44,337 bases of DNA from Chloroflexota bacterium (lineage in GTDB: Bacteria > Chloroflexota > Anaerolineae > J102): positions 1 to 44,337 of the forward strand of contig JAADII010000120.1 of assembly GCA_013151415.1 (NCBI GenBank), read 5' to 3'. The notes under the pieces were generated by a model, which saw nothing but the letters and a program-made list of their open reading frames with translations, was not told where the DNA came from and did no database searches. Position 1 is the stretch's first letter. Every line of letters begins with the position of its first letter. Shown here piece after piece: positions 7,505 to 16,137 of the stretch. The position numbers and the translations under genes were made by a program.

Positions 7505-9631
7505 TCATCCCACGATGATCGGCGCGCCAGGCTCAGGGTTAAGAGATAAGCGTATGGCAAGGGTAAGGGTTTGCAGGGTGATCTCCTGCTCGGAAAGCAT
7601 GATGCGGCCAGGCTCGGGGCCAAAATGGGTGATGAAAAAAAGAGCGGCGGCATCAACCGCAAACGCCAACGAGAGCGCCGGCTTCAGGCAAAAATAAGAG
7701 GGGGCCTGCCATCCTCGCGGAGAGGTTTCATCGGCCCGAATCAGAGAGATGCGGCCGGGCGCAGAAGCGGCGAGAGCAGTGAAATACATGCCTGCCGGAG
7801 TGTCTAAACTCAAACGTTGCGCCTGCTCATCCCATTGATAAGGAAAATCGTCAAAAAGCCAATGAAGCCGATAACGATGCGCTCCGGCGCTGTGCAGACG
7901 ATCCACAACCAACCAATGCTCGGCGGGCAGCCGCACCAAAGCCCGGCCATGCCACGCAGGCGTTGGCAACCGCTGATAACCATCGTGCTCGCCTTCCCAA
8001 ACCGTTATTTCGTGAGCGGTGATGTCGCGACGAAGCGAGACGCGAGTCGTCAACCAGGGAAGCCAAAGAAAAACGCCTGGCCGCTCCATTTGGTCGCGAT
8101 CATCCACCGTGACGGTGTTGTGAAAGCGGGCGCCAGCCAACGGGTTACCCTCCCAAGGAGGATCCGCGTTGTAACTATAGGTTCCGGGATCGATGGCGAT
8201 GTTTTGTCCGCGCCACCAGATATCCACATGAAGCGCGTCGGCCTGCCCAGGTCGATGACGGAATGTGGGGCCGCGTGTAAATGCAAGACCGCTTGAAGTG
8301 CGCAACACACAACACCCCCCTATTTCGGCCTGAAAATCACCCTGCTCTCGCGTTTGCCGGGAAGCGCGTAGCGCGGCGGGCCCCCACAGCCAGAGCAGAT
8401 CTTCATCCCAGGGGCCGCGCTCGAAACAACGTTTGCCCTCGATAAGAAAATAACCGGCCTGAATCGCGGGGCGAAAATCGCGGTGATGACAATGGTTGAG
8501 GGGCAAAATAAGCGCGCCATCGTCTTGACCATAATGAGGCAACCGTCCGCTTTCCCGGTCCATTTGACCATGGAGAAAATGGGTCGATTCTTCGATACGG
8601 CGCTGAACAATGTTGGGTAACGGATCGCGATTCAGTTCACCTATCCGCCACGCCCAGATCAAATCGTGTAAAGCCAGACGATGATAATTGAACGAGTGTT
8701 GAACAAACGCGCCATCGTCGTAGAACAGATCATAGGCCGTGTGATGCAACGCGTCGCGACCCCGCTCGCGCCAACGACTGGCGCACTGGAATTCAGGAAA
8801 CAACAATCCAATGGTCCACAAGCCAACGCCCTCGCTGATGCTATGGTTGTTGCGTTGGCTCAGCGCATAATCCAGATTGGCTTCAATGCGTTCGGCTGAA
8901 AGGGCTATCATATGGGCCAATTTCACCACGCGTTCAGGCGTGGTTGCAGGGCTGGTTAGAAAAGCGTAAAACCCAAAACACCAGGCCATGACGCGAAAGG
9001 TGATCTCTTGCCCACATTTCCAGTTTGGCCCAAGTTGCGGAGGATTGGCGCTTCTCCAATCCTCCACGGCCATCCAAAAGAGTTCGGCCAGCTGCTCATC
9101 GCCTGTGCGAGCGTAAAGACGCACCAGATCAAACACAAAGCCAAACCGATTGAGCTCCCATATGAGCTTGATATCGCCGCGACCAAACTCATCGAGGCGG
9201 CTCCAGTGCTGATTGGCTGGCCACTCGCGATTCGTGAGCGGATTTCGCAGCCAGTTGGGCGGGAAACCGGTTTTGGCGGTCAAGCAAGTGAAAAGCCGAA
9301 GTTCGCCTCTGCTCAAGCGTTGGACGCGCCGCGCCAGAGAGGAGGAGGTCGTCGCGTCGATGTCGCGAAGATGGGACTGAAATTGCTCGAAATCGGTGGG
9401 AGAAAAGAAAAAGGTGGGGCCAAGAGTGCGACGATAGGCCAGGTAGGCGTTTGGCTCAGCCAAAGACGCGTCGTTTAGAAATTCGGCCAAAGGCCTCTCA
9501 TCCCATGAATGGGCCGGAAGCTGGCGTTGGATGAGCCCCAAACGAGATCGCGCGGCGTAGGCCGCCCGAAACGCCAGCCAACGCGGCCCAAAATAACGAT
9601 AGAGAAGCCGGACAAACTCGAAACGATTCAT
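7505..9631 (-). CDS. Heparinase II/III family protein
   Basis: A 708-residue protein with the alpha-toroid plus beta-sandwich layout of heparinase II/III-type polysaccharide lyases, which cleave uronic-acid-containing chains. Likely catalytic stretches are RNNHSISEG (about 260-268), NYHRLALHDL (about 315-324) and, in the C-terminal domain, HVDIWWRGQNIAIDPGTYSYN and ARFHNTVTVDD. No signal peptide or membrane anchor is visible, so it may act in the cytoplasm or leave by another route. Its ATG at 9631 overlaps the wecB stop (ATGA), so it is translationally coupled inside the biosynthetic operon. Such homologues often lie near the two-domain oxidoreductase found here; their exact role in assembly is not settled. 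Confidence 0.87.
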   Translation of the reverse strand: MNRFEFVRLLYRYFGPRWLAFRAAYAARSRLGLIQRQLPAHSWDERPLAEFLNDASLAEPNAYLAYRRTLGPTFFFSPTDFEQFQSHLRDIDATTSSSLARRVQRLSRGELRLFTCLTAKTGFPPNWLRNPLTNREWPANQHWSRLDEFGRGDIKLIWELNRFGFVFDLVRLYARTGDEQLAELFWMAVEDWRSANPPQLGPNWKCGQEITFRVMAWCFGFYAFLTSPATTPERVVKLAHMIALSAERIEANLDYALSQRNNHSISEGVGLWTIGLLFPEFQCASRWRERGRDALHHTAYDLFYDDGAFVQHSFNYHRLALHDLIWAWRIGELNRDPLPNIVQRRIEESTHFLHGQMDRESGRLPHYGQDDGALILPLNHCHHRDFRPAIQAGYFLIEGKRCFERGPWDEDLLWLWGPAALRASRQTREQGDFQAEIGGCCVLRTSSGLAFTRGPTFRHRPGQADALHVDIWWRGQNIAIDPGTYSYNADPPWEGNPLAGARFHNTVTVDDRDQMERPGVFLWLPWLTTRVSLRRDITAHEITVWEGEHDGYQRLPTPAWHGRALVRLPAEHWLVVDRLHSAGAHRYRLHWLFDDFPYQWDEQAQRLSLDTPAGMYFTALAASAPGRISLIRADETSPRGWQAPSYFCLKPALSLAFAVDAAALFFITHFGPEPGRIMLSEQEITLQTLTLAIRLSLNPEPGAPIIVG

Positions 9632-10713
9632 GAATTCGCCACTATGTCCGCGACGCGTTCGCCCGCGCGACCATCCCAAAGCGGCGGCGCCTGGCCTTGC
9701 TTGCTTTGTCCGGAGAGGATTTTATCCACTTCCTCGCGCAAGCGGTGCATATTTTGCCCAACCAAGATGTTCGTTCCCACCTCGACCGTGACCGGGCGTT
9801 CGGTATTGGCGCGCACGGTGAGACAAGGCACGCCCAGATAGGTGGTCTCCTCTTGCACGCCGCCCGAATCGGTGACGACGAAACGCGCGGCGTCTTGCAA
9901 GGCCAAAAAGTCAAGATAACCCAAAGGTTCGAGAAGATGCAAACGCGAGTTTCGTATCTCATACTGCGCGTCTTGAAGCCGGACGCGGGTTCGGGGATGA
10001 ATGGGGAAAAGAAGGGGAATTTCAACCGCGATTTCTTGCAATGTATCCATCAGCGAATGAAGCATGACCGGATCATCCACATTCGAGGGACGATGGAGGG
10101 TGATAAGACCATAGCCCCGCGGTTCGACGCCCAAATCGCGCAGTATTGTCGCTTGCCTCGCACGCGGCAGCAATCTCACCAATGTATCGATCATCACATT
10201 GCCCACCAGGTGGATTTTTTCACTTGGCACGCCCTCTTGCAAGAGGTTGACATTGCCATCGACCGAGGGCGTAAACAACATGTCGGCTATCTGATCGGTG
10301 AGGAGACGATTGATCTCTTCAGGCATGGTGCGGTCGCGCGAACGCAAGCCGGCCTCGACATGACCGATAGGAATCAACAACTTGGCGCACACCAAAGCCG
10401 CGGCCACGGTGGAATTCACGTCACCATAAACAAGCGCGAGATCCGGTTTCTCAGTCAACGCCACCTCTTCGAAACGCATCATTATCTGAGCCGTCTGCCA
10501 GGCGTGAGAGCCTGAGCCGACATCGAGATTGATATCGGGTTCGGGAATATCCAACTGCCGAAAAAAGATTTCCGACATGTTGGCATCGTAATGTTGCCCC
10601 GTATGCACCAAAACCTGAGAGATATTGGGCTTTTGGGCCAGCGCCTGCATCACAGGCGCGACTTTCATGAAGTTGGGTCGTGCGCCGACCACATGGATGA
10701 TCTTAAAAGGCAT
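9628..10713 (-). CDS. wecB: UDP-N-acetylglucosamine 2-epimerase (non-hydrolysing)
   Basis: A 361-residue enzyme interconverting UDP-GlcNAc and UDP-ManNAc, a precursor for ManNAc or ManNAcA residues. Hallmarks: GARPNFMKVAPVM (10-22), HTGQHYD (37-43), VYGDVNST with Asp98, GHVEAGLRS with Glu120, TMPEEINR with the Glu132/133 region, VVTDSGGVQEE and RANTERPVTVEVGTN near the C-terminus. The last motif is the WecB pattern and differs from the second epimerase at 14984. ATG 10713 is chosen because it starts the family consensus and gives only an 11-bp overlap with the methyltransferase gene. No UDP-ManNAc dehydrogenase (WecC) is seen in the window. Confidence 0.92.
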   Translation of the reverse strand: MPFKIIHVVGARPNFMKVAPVMQALAQKPNISQVLVHTGQHYDANMSEIFFRQLDIPEPDINLDVGSGSHAWQTAQIMMRFEEVALTEKPDLALVYGDVNSTVAAALVCAKLLIPIGHVEAGLRSRDRTMPEEINRLLTDQIADMLFTPSVDGNVNLLQEGVPSEKIHLVGNVMIDTLVRLLPRARQATILRDLGVEPRGYGLITLHRPSNVDDPVMLHSLMDTLQEIAVEIPLLFPIHPRTRVRLQDAQYEIRNSRLHLLEPLGYLDFLALQDAARFVVTDSGGVQEETTYLGVPCLTVRANTERPVTVEVGTNILVGQNMHRLREEVDKILSGQSKQGQAPPLWDGRAGERVADIVANS

Positions 10714-11617
10714 GATTGGCCTCGTTGCGAATGGACAGAACAAAGAGTGATGAGTATATCTGCCCGCCAAAACGACGATCGTATCGGCTGGCCAGCGCGT
10801 TTAAGGCGTAAGGCGTGTGAGCAATGAGGGTTTTGGCAAGATTGCGTAATCGACTGCGCCCGGGCGCCAACCATCGTTCTTTGGAAAAGAACACCCGGCT
10901 AAATGGCAATCTTTGGTGCTCGATCAATGCAAATCCATACCTATCAGCAATGAATTGCATGGTGTTTAGACCCAAAAAATGCATATGACCGGGAATGCCC
11001 CAATCGAACACGGCTTCTTTTTCAACGTGTTTGCTCATCTCCCCGGCCTTGATAATGAGAACGCCTTTAGGGGAGAGCAAACCGCGCAAAGCATAGAACA
11101 GATCATCAAGCGAAGGAATGTGGGAAAGGACATTTATCAGAGTAATGACATCGAAATGACGATGGTATCGAAATGCTTCGACCGGGGTCTGAAAAATCTC
11201 GCAGCCGGAAACGCGACGCGCATAAGCGGCTCGGGCCGCGTTGAGTTCGATGCCCACGCGATGCAGATCAGGAAACTCGGACAAACGCTCCAAAAGATAC
11301 CCTGAACCACAGCCCACATCCAGCACGGCGGATGCATTTCGACAGTATTCGCGAATGATGGGATAAATGAGATGATACGTGTATTGCGATGAGCGGTAAT
11401 GGCGGGCGGGCCCGAGCACATCCAGATCTTCGTAATCGTAATCGATGACCGTTTCATGCACTTCCGCCACATTCTGTGGATAGGGATGAATGAAAAACAG
11501 CTCACATGAAAGGCAACGCCGCACCTTGTGGCTGCGGTCGTGAAAACGATTTTCGTTTTCATTTTTTCCGCATAGCGGACAGATGATTTTGCTCGATGAA
11601 TCCGCTTTCGACGCCAT
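10703..11617 (-). CDS. Class I SAM-dependent methyltransferase with N-terminal Cys4 site
   Basis: A 304-residue cytoplasmic methyltransferase. The SAM-binding motif VLDVGCGSGYLLERL lies near residue 97, with the acidic loop VGIELNAARA after it and VITLINVLSHIPSLDD as motif IV/post-I. A short zinc-ribbon-like segment, CPLCG-x17-CLSC, occupies the N-terminus, as in sugar C- or O-methyltransferases of nucleotide-sugar pathways. The substrate is unknown; a sugar hydroxyl of the repeat unit is the simplest guess. ATG 11617 is preferred over GTG 11626 because TTGGAGTG sits 8 nt upstream. It lies 5 bp after the oxidoreductase gene. Confidence 0.85.
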   Translation of the reverse strand: MASKADSSSKIICPLCGKNENENRFHDRSHKVRRCLSCELFFIHPYPQNVAEVHETVIDYDYEDLDVLGPARHYRSSQYTYHLIYPIIREYCRNASAVLDVGCGSGYLLERLSEFPDLHRVGIELNAARAAYARRVSGCEIFQTPVEAFRYHRHFDVITLINVLSHIPSLDDLFYALRGLLSPKGVLIIKAGEMSKHVEKEAVFDWGIPGHMHFLGLNTMQFIADRYGFALIEHQRLPFSRVFFSKERWLAPGRSRLRNLAKTLIAHTPYALNALASRYDRRFGGQIYSSLFVLSIRNEANHAF

Positions 11618-11622
11618 GCGCT

Positions 11623-13812
11623 TCACTCCAAAAAAATCGGTGCGCCCCTCTCTAAGCTGCGTTGTGCCGCCAGTGTGGCGCGGGTGGAAATCATGATATC
11701 ATCAAAAGACATGGGTTCAGGCGCGCGGCCGATGAGATAATCGACAAAGGCGCGCCATTCGTTGCGATGCCCCTTGTCTGCGCGCAAACGCGCGGCGGCC
11801 TGATGTTTCTTGCCCCCGCTTCGAACGCTCAACACGCGAAAATCCTCCAGGCTGGCCGATAGACCGCCGCCAAAAACCTCTAAGCGCTCCTTTGAAAAGC
11901 CTTTATCTCCGTTGGCGGCATAGATCAGGACGCCCACGCTGCCGTTGACGAATTCGAGAGTCACTACAAAATTGTCATGGCGATAGCGCCCGACATTCGG
12001 CAACGCACGCGTCTCTACGCGACGAGGCGTTGAATCGGCCAGGAAAATGAGCAGATCGATGAAATGGCACCCTTCGCCAATGAGCCTACCGCCCCCTTGC
12101 GCAGGATCGTGCAACCAATGCTCAGGGGGAATATAGCCAGCATTCACGCGATAGGTAAGCAACAACGGCTCTCGAACATGGCGAAGATGGCGACGCAACG
12201 TTTGCACAAAAGGCGCGAACCGACGATTGTAGCCCACCATGAGATAAGGGCTGACGCGACCCGCCCCCGACTCACCTTCAACCTCCTCTGCAATCGCCGA
12301 GAGCTCCTCCTCGGTGAGACAAAGCGGCTTTTCAACAAACACATGCTTGCCCGCTTGCAAAGCGGCCAGCGCCTGACGAGCGTGCAAATGGTGGCGAGTG
12401 AGAATGGCCACCGCGTCGATACGCGGATCGTCGAGGATTTCGCGCTCGTCACTGGCGCAATAGGCGAAACCGAAACGCTTGCCTGTGGTTTGTGCGCTGA
12501 GACCGCTGCCACTGGCGATAGCCATCAGCTCCACAGGCTCAAGGCCCTTCAACGCGGGCAATAGGGTGGCGTTGGCATAAAGACCGGCCCCAAGAACGCC
12601 GAGATGAACCCGCGACAGCGACGCTGAAGAGGGAAGCGCCTCGCTCTCGCTTCTTGCCCGCAGCTGAATCTTGCGAGCCAGGTCGGGCTGACCCGGATAT
12701 GTGAGCACAACGCCCAAGAAAGGTTCGCCGCTCTTGCCAGTGATGAGTTGGTAGGCGCGAGAGGCTTCCTCGATGGAGAAACGATGGGTGATCAGCGCCT
12801 CCGCATTCACCTGACCGGATGCGAACAACTGCACACACGCTTGCATATTGCGCCTTTCGGTCCAACGCACGTAGGCGTAGGGATAATCTCGCCCCTTTTC
12901 TTCGTATTCAGGATCGTATCGTCCCGGGCCATAGGAGCGAGAAATGCGAAAATCCAATTCTTTTTCGTAGTATGTCTTACGGGGGATCGTCATACCCACC
13001 GCCCCCACGGCCACCACAACGCCCTTGTCGCGCGCGGCCTCGCCCGCCACCCGAACGGGCTGGTTGCTTTTCGTATCCGCAGTGATGAGAATGGCATCAG
13101 CGCCATACCCCGCGCCGCGTTGAAGACAAAGGGCGACAAACTCCTCAACCGAAGTGGTCACTGCATCCGCGCCCAAACGCTGCGCCAATGAGGCCCGCTC
13201 GGCCAATAGGTCCATGCCAATGACGATGCAGCCACTGGCCTTGAGCATTTGCACAGTGAGCTGGCCCAACAGGCCCAAGCCAATAACGCCCACAACCTCG
13301 CCCAATTTCACATCGGCGAGCCGGACGCCCTGCAAGGCAATGGCTGCGAGCGTGGTGAATGCAGCCGACTCGAAGGAAACTTCATCGGGCAATTTGACCA
13401 CCAAATTCTGGGGGACGGAGACGATCTCGGCATGAACCGCATAGCCCCCCCCTGCGCAGGCCACGCGATCCCCTTTTTCAAACGCTTCCACGCCCGCGCC
13501 AACATCGATAACCACGCCCGCGCAGGAATAACCTAGAGGCATGGGTTGGCTCAGTCGGGTGCGAGCGGCCTCCAATGTGGTGAGAAGGCCGTCGCGATGG
13601 GCTTTTTCCAAGGTCTGCTTGACCAGATCGGGACGCGAGCGGGCTTTTTGCAACAAATTCTTTTCCGCAAAATCCACGATCATGCGCTCGGTGCCGGCCG
13701 AAACCAGAGAAACCGCATTGGCCACCAACAGCCGGCCAGGCCGACTCATTGGTGCGGGCGCTTCCACCACTTCGGTCGCGCCGGTGTCGATGTGTTGAAT
13801 GAGTTGCTTCAT
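11623..13812 (-). CDS. Two-domain oxidoreductase: zinc-type alcohol dehydrogenase fused to Gfo/Idh/MocA
   Basis: A 729-residue fusion. Residues ~1-370 are a medium-chain alcohol dehydrogenase-like domain (GYSCAGVVIDVG, FTTLAAIALQGVRLADVKLGE, GVIGLGLLGQLTVQMLKASG). Residues ~400-729 are a Gfo/Idh/MocA dehydrogenase with LGVLGAGLYANATLLPAL and the EKP motif ([17 protein letters not shown]), then HFIDLLIFLADS. Both halves have intact nucleotide-binding turns, so two NAD(P)-linked steps on a sugar or sugar chain are likely. The architecture recurs beside heparinase II/III genes in many bacterial polysaccharide loci. The reaction is unknown. Spacing to neighbours is 5-9 bp, so it is co-transcribed. 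Confidence 0.88.
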   Translation of the reverse strand: MKQLIQHIDTGATEVVEAPAPMSRPGRLLVANAVSLVSAGTERMIVDFAEKNLLQKARSRPDLVKQTLEKAHRDGLLTTLEAARTRLSQPMPLGYSCAGVVIDVGAGVEAFEKGDRVACAGGGYAVHAEIVSVPQNLVVKLPDEVSFESAAFTTLAAIALQGVRLADVKLGEVVGVIGLGLLGQLTVQMLKASGCIVIGMDLLAERASLAQRLGADAVTTSVEEFVALCLQRGAGYGADAILITADTKSNQPVRVAGEAARDKGVVVAVGAVGMTIPRKTYYEKELDFRISRSYGPGRYDPEYEEKGRDYPYAYVRWTERRNMQACVQLFASGQVNAEALITHRFSIEEASRAYQLITGKSGEPFLGVVLTYPGQPDLARKIQLRARSESEALPSSASLSRVHLGVLGAGLYANATLLPALKGLEPVELMAIASGSGLSAQTTGKRFGFAYCASDEREILDDPRIDAVAILTRHHLHARQALAALQAGKHVFVEKPLCLTEEELSAIAEEVEGESGAGRVSPYLMVGYNRRFAPFVQTLRRHLRHVREPLLLTYRVNAGYIPPEHWLHDPAQGGGRLIGEGCHFIDLLIFLADSTPRRVETRALPNVGRYRHDNFVVTLEFVNGSVGVLIYAANGDKGFSKERLEVFGGGLSASLEDFRVLSVRSGGKKHQAAARLRADKGHRNEWRAFVDYLIGRAPEPMSFDDIMISTRATLAAQRSLERGAPIFLE

Positions 13813-13821
13813 GGCAAAGGT

Positions 13822-14967
13822 TTAGTCGTTCCTGATCTCCTTTTCGAGATCGCGATACATGGCAATCAGTTTGGCGGCCTCGTTTTCCCAATTGTAGCGG
13901 GTCAATACGGCCTCGCGGCCTTGCCGCCCCATGCGCTGGCGTTTTTCTGGATCGGAGGCCAAATCATCAAGCGCGCGGGCAATATCGTCGGGGTCCGATG
14001 GATCGACCAGCAAACCACAACCTGTTTCTTTGATAATGGAACGCAGCTCAATGGCGAAATCGGGTGCAAGCACGGCTAAAGCGGCCGACATATAATCAAA
14101 CATCTTATGCGGCATGGCATAGACATGATTCTCACGTCCGGGTTGGAACAAGATCAAACCGATGTCCGCAGCTTGCAAACATTGAAAAGCCTCTGTAAAC
14201 GGCATCCAATCATCAATGACAATGCGGTCGTTCAAACCCAACGCTCGAGAAGCGGCTTCAAACGCTTCTCGACTGCCATCGTTGAACTCGCCAATGATGT
14301 GCAAACGCAGCTTTTGCGATTTTACGCGAGCGAACGCTTCGAGCAAAACTGGCCAGCCCCGCACGCGGCTGATCAAACCCAAATGCACGGCCGTGACGCG
14401 GTTGTCTTCGACTGTCGCGGATGTTTCTATAGGGGATGGGTCTGGTCGAGGTGAAAAATTGCCCACAACGATGCTCTTCTCGGCGGCGCCGGGATAATCT
14501 CGCGCCATCGACGCTTGCGCCAGAACAAGACGATCGGTAAAGGGGAGCAAGAGTCGGAACAACAAACGCAATAGCCCTGCAATCAGGGGGCGCAAGGTCG
14601 GCGGCAGTCGTCCGGCTAAGAAGGTGGCCGGATAATATTCATGCACATCGAATATTATCTTTTTCCCGCGCAACACTTTGAGAAACACGCCCACCAGCCA
14701 GGAATCGACCTCATTGCAATGATAGAAATCCGCATCGACTCTGGCCGCCATCCGGTAAAGGCGCGGCAATTGCAGCAGACGATCGAGAAGCCGGGCGGGT
14801 CGAGGGTAGGGCGTCACCATAACGCCCTGCTCGACAAACGCCTCTTCCTCCGAAGGCGCAATGTGAACAACGCGGAAGCCAGCGTTGGCCAGAGAGACCG
14901 CCTCCTTGTCAAAAACGCGCTTATCGCGCGGCGGATGCATCGCGGAAAGAAAACAGATCGTGCTCAT
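13822..14967 (-). CDS. GT4 family glycosyltransferase
   Basis: A 381-residue GT-B enzyme adding one sugar to the lipid-linked repeat unit in the cytoplasm. The N-terminal half has TICFLSAMHPPRDKRVFDKEA and DFYHCNEVDSW; the donor half has VHLGLISRVRGWPVLLEAF, IGEFNDGS, MPHKMFDYMSAALAVLAPDF and KETGCGLLVDPSDPDDIARAL. Donor and acceptor cannot be predicted. ATG 14967 starts at the conserved first strand; an upstream in-frame codon at 15036 would overlap the preceding epimerase by more than 50 bp and is less likely. It ends 9 bp before the two-domain oxidoreductase gene. Confidence 0.88.
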   Translation of the reverse strand: MSTICFLSAMHPPRDKRVFDKEAVSLANAGFRVVHIAPSEEEAFVEQGVMVTPYPRPARLLDRLLQLPRLYRMAARVDADFYHCNEVDSWLVGVFLKVLRGKKIIFDVHEYYPATFLAGRLPPTLRPLIAGLLRLLFRLLLPFTDRLVLAQASMARDYPGAAEKSIVVGNFSPRPDPSPIETSATVEDNRVTAVHLGLISRVRGWPVLLEAFARVKSQKLRLHIIGEFNDGSREAFEAASRALGLNDRIVIDDWMPFTEAFQCLQAADIGLILFQPGRENHVYAMPHKMFDYMSAALAVLAPDFAIELRSIIKETGCGLLVDPSDPDDIARALDDLASDPEKRQRMGRQGREAVLTRYNWENEAAKLIAMYRDLEKEIRND

Positions 14968-14983
14968 TCGAAGCGAGTCCTTA

Positions 14984-16069
14984 TCATGGTTGCGAAGCTT
15001 CCAGGATATCGACGATCTTTTCTGCGGCTCGACCATCGCCGAATATCAAGGGCGGCGCACCAGTGACGCGCAGCGAGTTCGCGGCATGAAGTATCTTGTC
15101 GCGATCGGCCCCCACCACCACATTCCATCCCGCCTCAACCGTCTCCACCCATTCGGTTTCTGGTCTGAGCGTGATGCAAGGCACGCTCAGGAAGAACGCC
15201 TCCTTCTGCACTCCGCCCGAATCGGTGAGAATGGCTTTGGCGTTTTCTTCCAGGATCAGCATGTCGAAATAACTCACCGGCTCGATGAAATGCACACCCC
15301 TGGCTTGCAAGGCGTGGATGTCCATATCGAACTCGAGCATTTTTGAGCGGGTGCGCGGATGCACCGGAAAAACGACTTTCTCCTCTATTTCGGCCAACGC
15401 GGTTAAGATGGCGTGCAGATTTTCGCGCACATCGGTGTTATAAGGACGATGGACCGTAGCGAGCATGTAGGATTTGGGCGACAAGGCAAGGTCATCCAAA
15501 ATGGTCGAACGCCCGCGCGCGCGTTGCAGAAAGAACAACAATGCATCGTACATGGTGTCGCCCACCCAATGCACGCCGGAGCGAATCCCTTCGGTGCGCA
15601 GGTTTTCGACAGCCGTTTGGGTGGGGCAAAAGAGAAGATCGGCGCAGTGGTCGGTTAACACGCGATTATGCTCTTCGGGCATATCGCGATTGAAAGAACG
15701 CAATCCGGCCTCGACATGAGCAATAGGAAAACGCAGCTTCACAGCCGCGAGCGCGGCCGCGAGGGTCGAATTGGTGTCGCCATACACCAGCACCCAATCG
15801 GGCGATTCGCGAAGCATTACTTGCTCCAGCTGCATGAGCATTTGCGCCGTTTGCCAACCATGCGCGCCCGAACCAATGCCCAAATTGAGGTGAGGACGAG
15901 GAATTTGCAACTCGTCGAAGAAGACTTGCGACATGTTGGCGTCATAGTGTTGTCCGGTGTGGATCAGAACATCTTCATGACCTCGGGCGCGTAGCGCTTT
16001 ACATACTGGCGCGGCTTTGATGAATTGGGGGCGAGCGCCAACCACCGTCAGGACTTTCATTGTGTTCAT
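14984..16069 (-). CDS. WbpI-like non-hydrolysing UDP-sugar 2-epimerase
   Basis: A 361-residue second epimerase. The core matches WecB (HTGQHYDANMSQVFF, VYGDTNST, HVEAGLRSFNRDMPEEHNR, LTDSGGVQKEAFFL). The opening VGARPQFIKAAPV and the C-terminal RPETEWVETVEAGWN are typical of WbpI/WlbD-type enzymes, which epimerise UDP-GlcNAc3NAcA to UDP-ManNAc3NAcA. The fused WbpB-WbpD-like gene at 18555 fits this pathway, but specificity is inferred. ATG 16069 overlaps the stop of a 23-codon ORF as ATGA. The alternative ATG 16060 starts at the family consensus three codons later. Confidence 0.88.
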   Translation of the reverse strand: MNTMKVLTVVGARPQFIKAAPVCKALRARGHEDVLIHTGQHYDANMSQVFFDELQIPRPHLNLGIGSGAHGWQTAQMLMQLEQVMLRESPDWVLVYGDTNSTLAAALAAVKLRFPIAHVEAGLRSFNRDMPEEHNRVLTDHCADLLFCPTQTAVENLRTEGIRSGVHWVGDTMYDALLFFLQRARGRSTILDDLALSPKSYMLATVHRPYNTDVRENLHAILTALAEIEEKVVFPVHPRTRSKMLEFDMDIHALQARGVHFIEPVSYFDMLILEENAKAILTDSGGVQKEAFFLSVPCITLRPETEWVETVEAGWNVVVGADRDKILHAANSLRVTGAPPLIFGDGRAAEKIVDILEASQP

Positions 16070-16137
16070 TGGCTCGGTTCGAGTGCAGGTTGCGCAAACC
16101 ATTGCAGTGGTTCGATGTCGGGATAATTTTCTTTCAT
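16066..16137 (-). CDS. Predicted 23-residue small ORF between coupled genes
   Basis: The largest gap in the downstream half of the operon is exactly filled by a 24-codon frame. Its ATG (16137) overlaps the TGA of the upstream glycosyltransferase as ATGA, and its TGA (16066-16068) overlaps the ATG of the epimerase as ATGA. The peptide starts MKENYPDIEPLQWF and is acidic, with no membrane segment. It may be a real small protein, or only a frame that carries ribosomes between two genes. I recognise no family. It could also be the tail of a lost gene. Confidence 0.45.
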   Translation of the reverse strand: MKENYPDIEPLQWFAQPALEPSQ

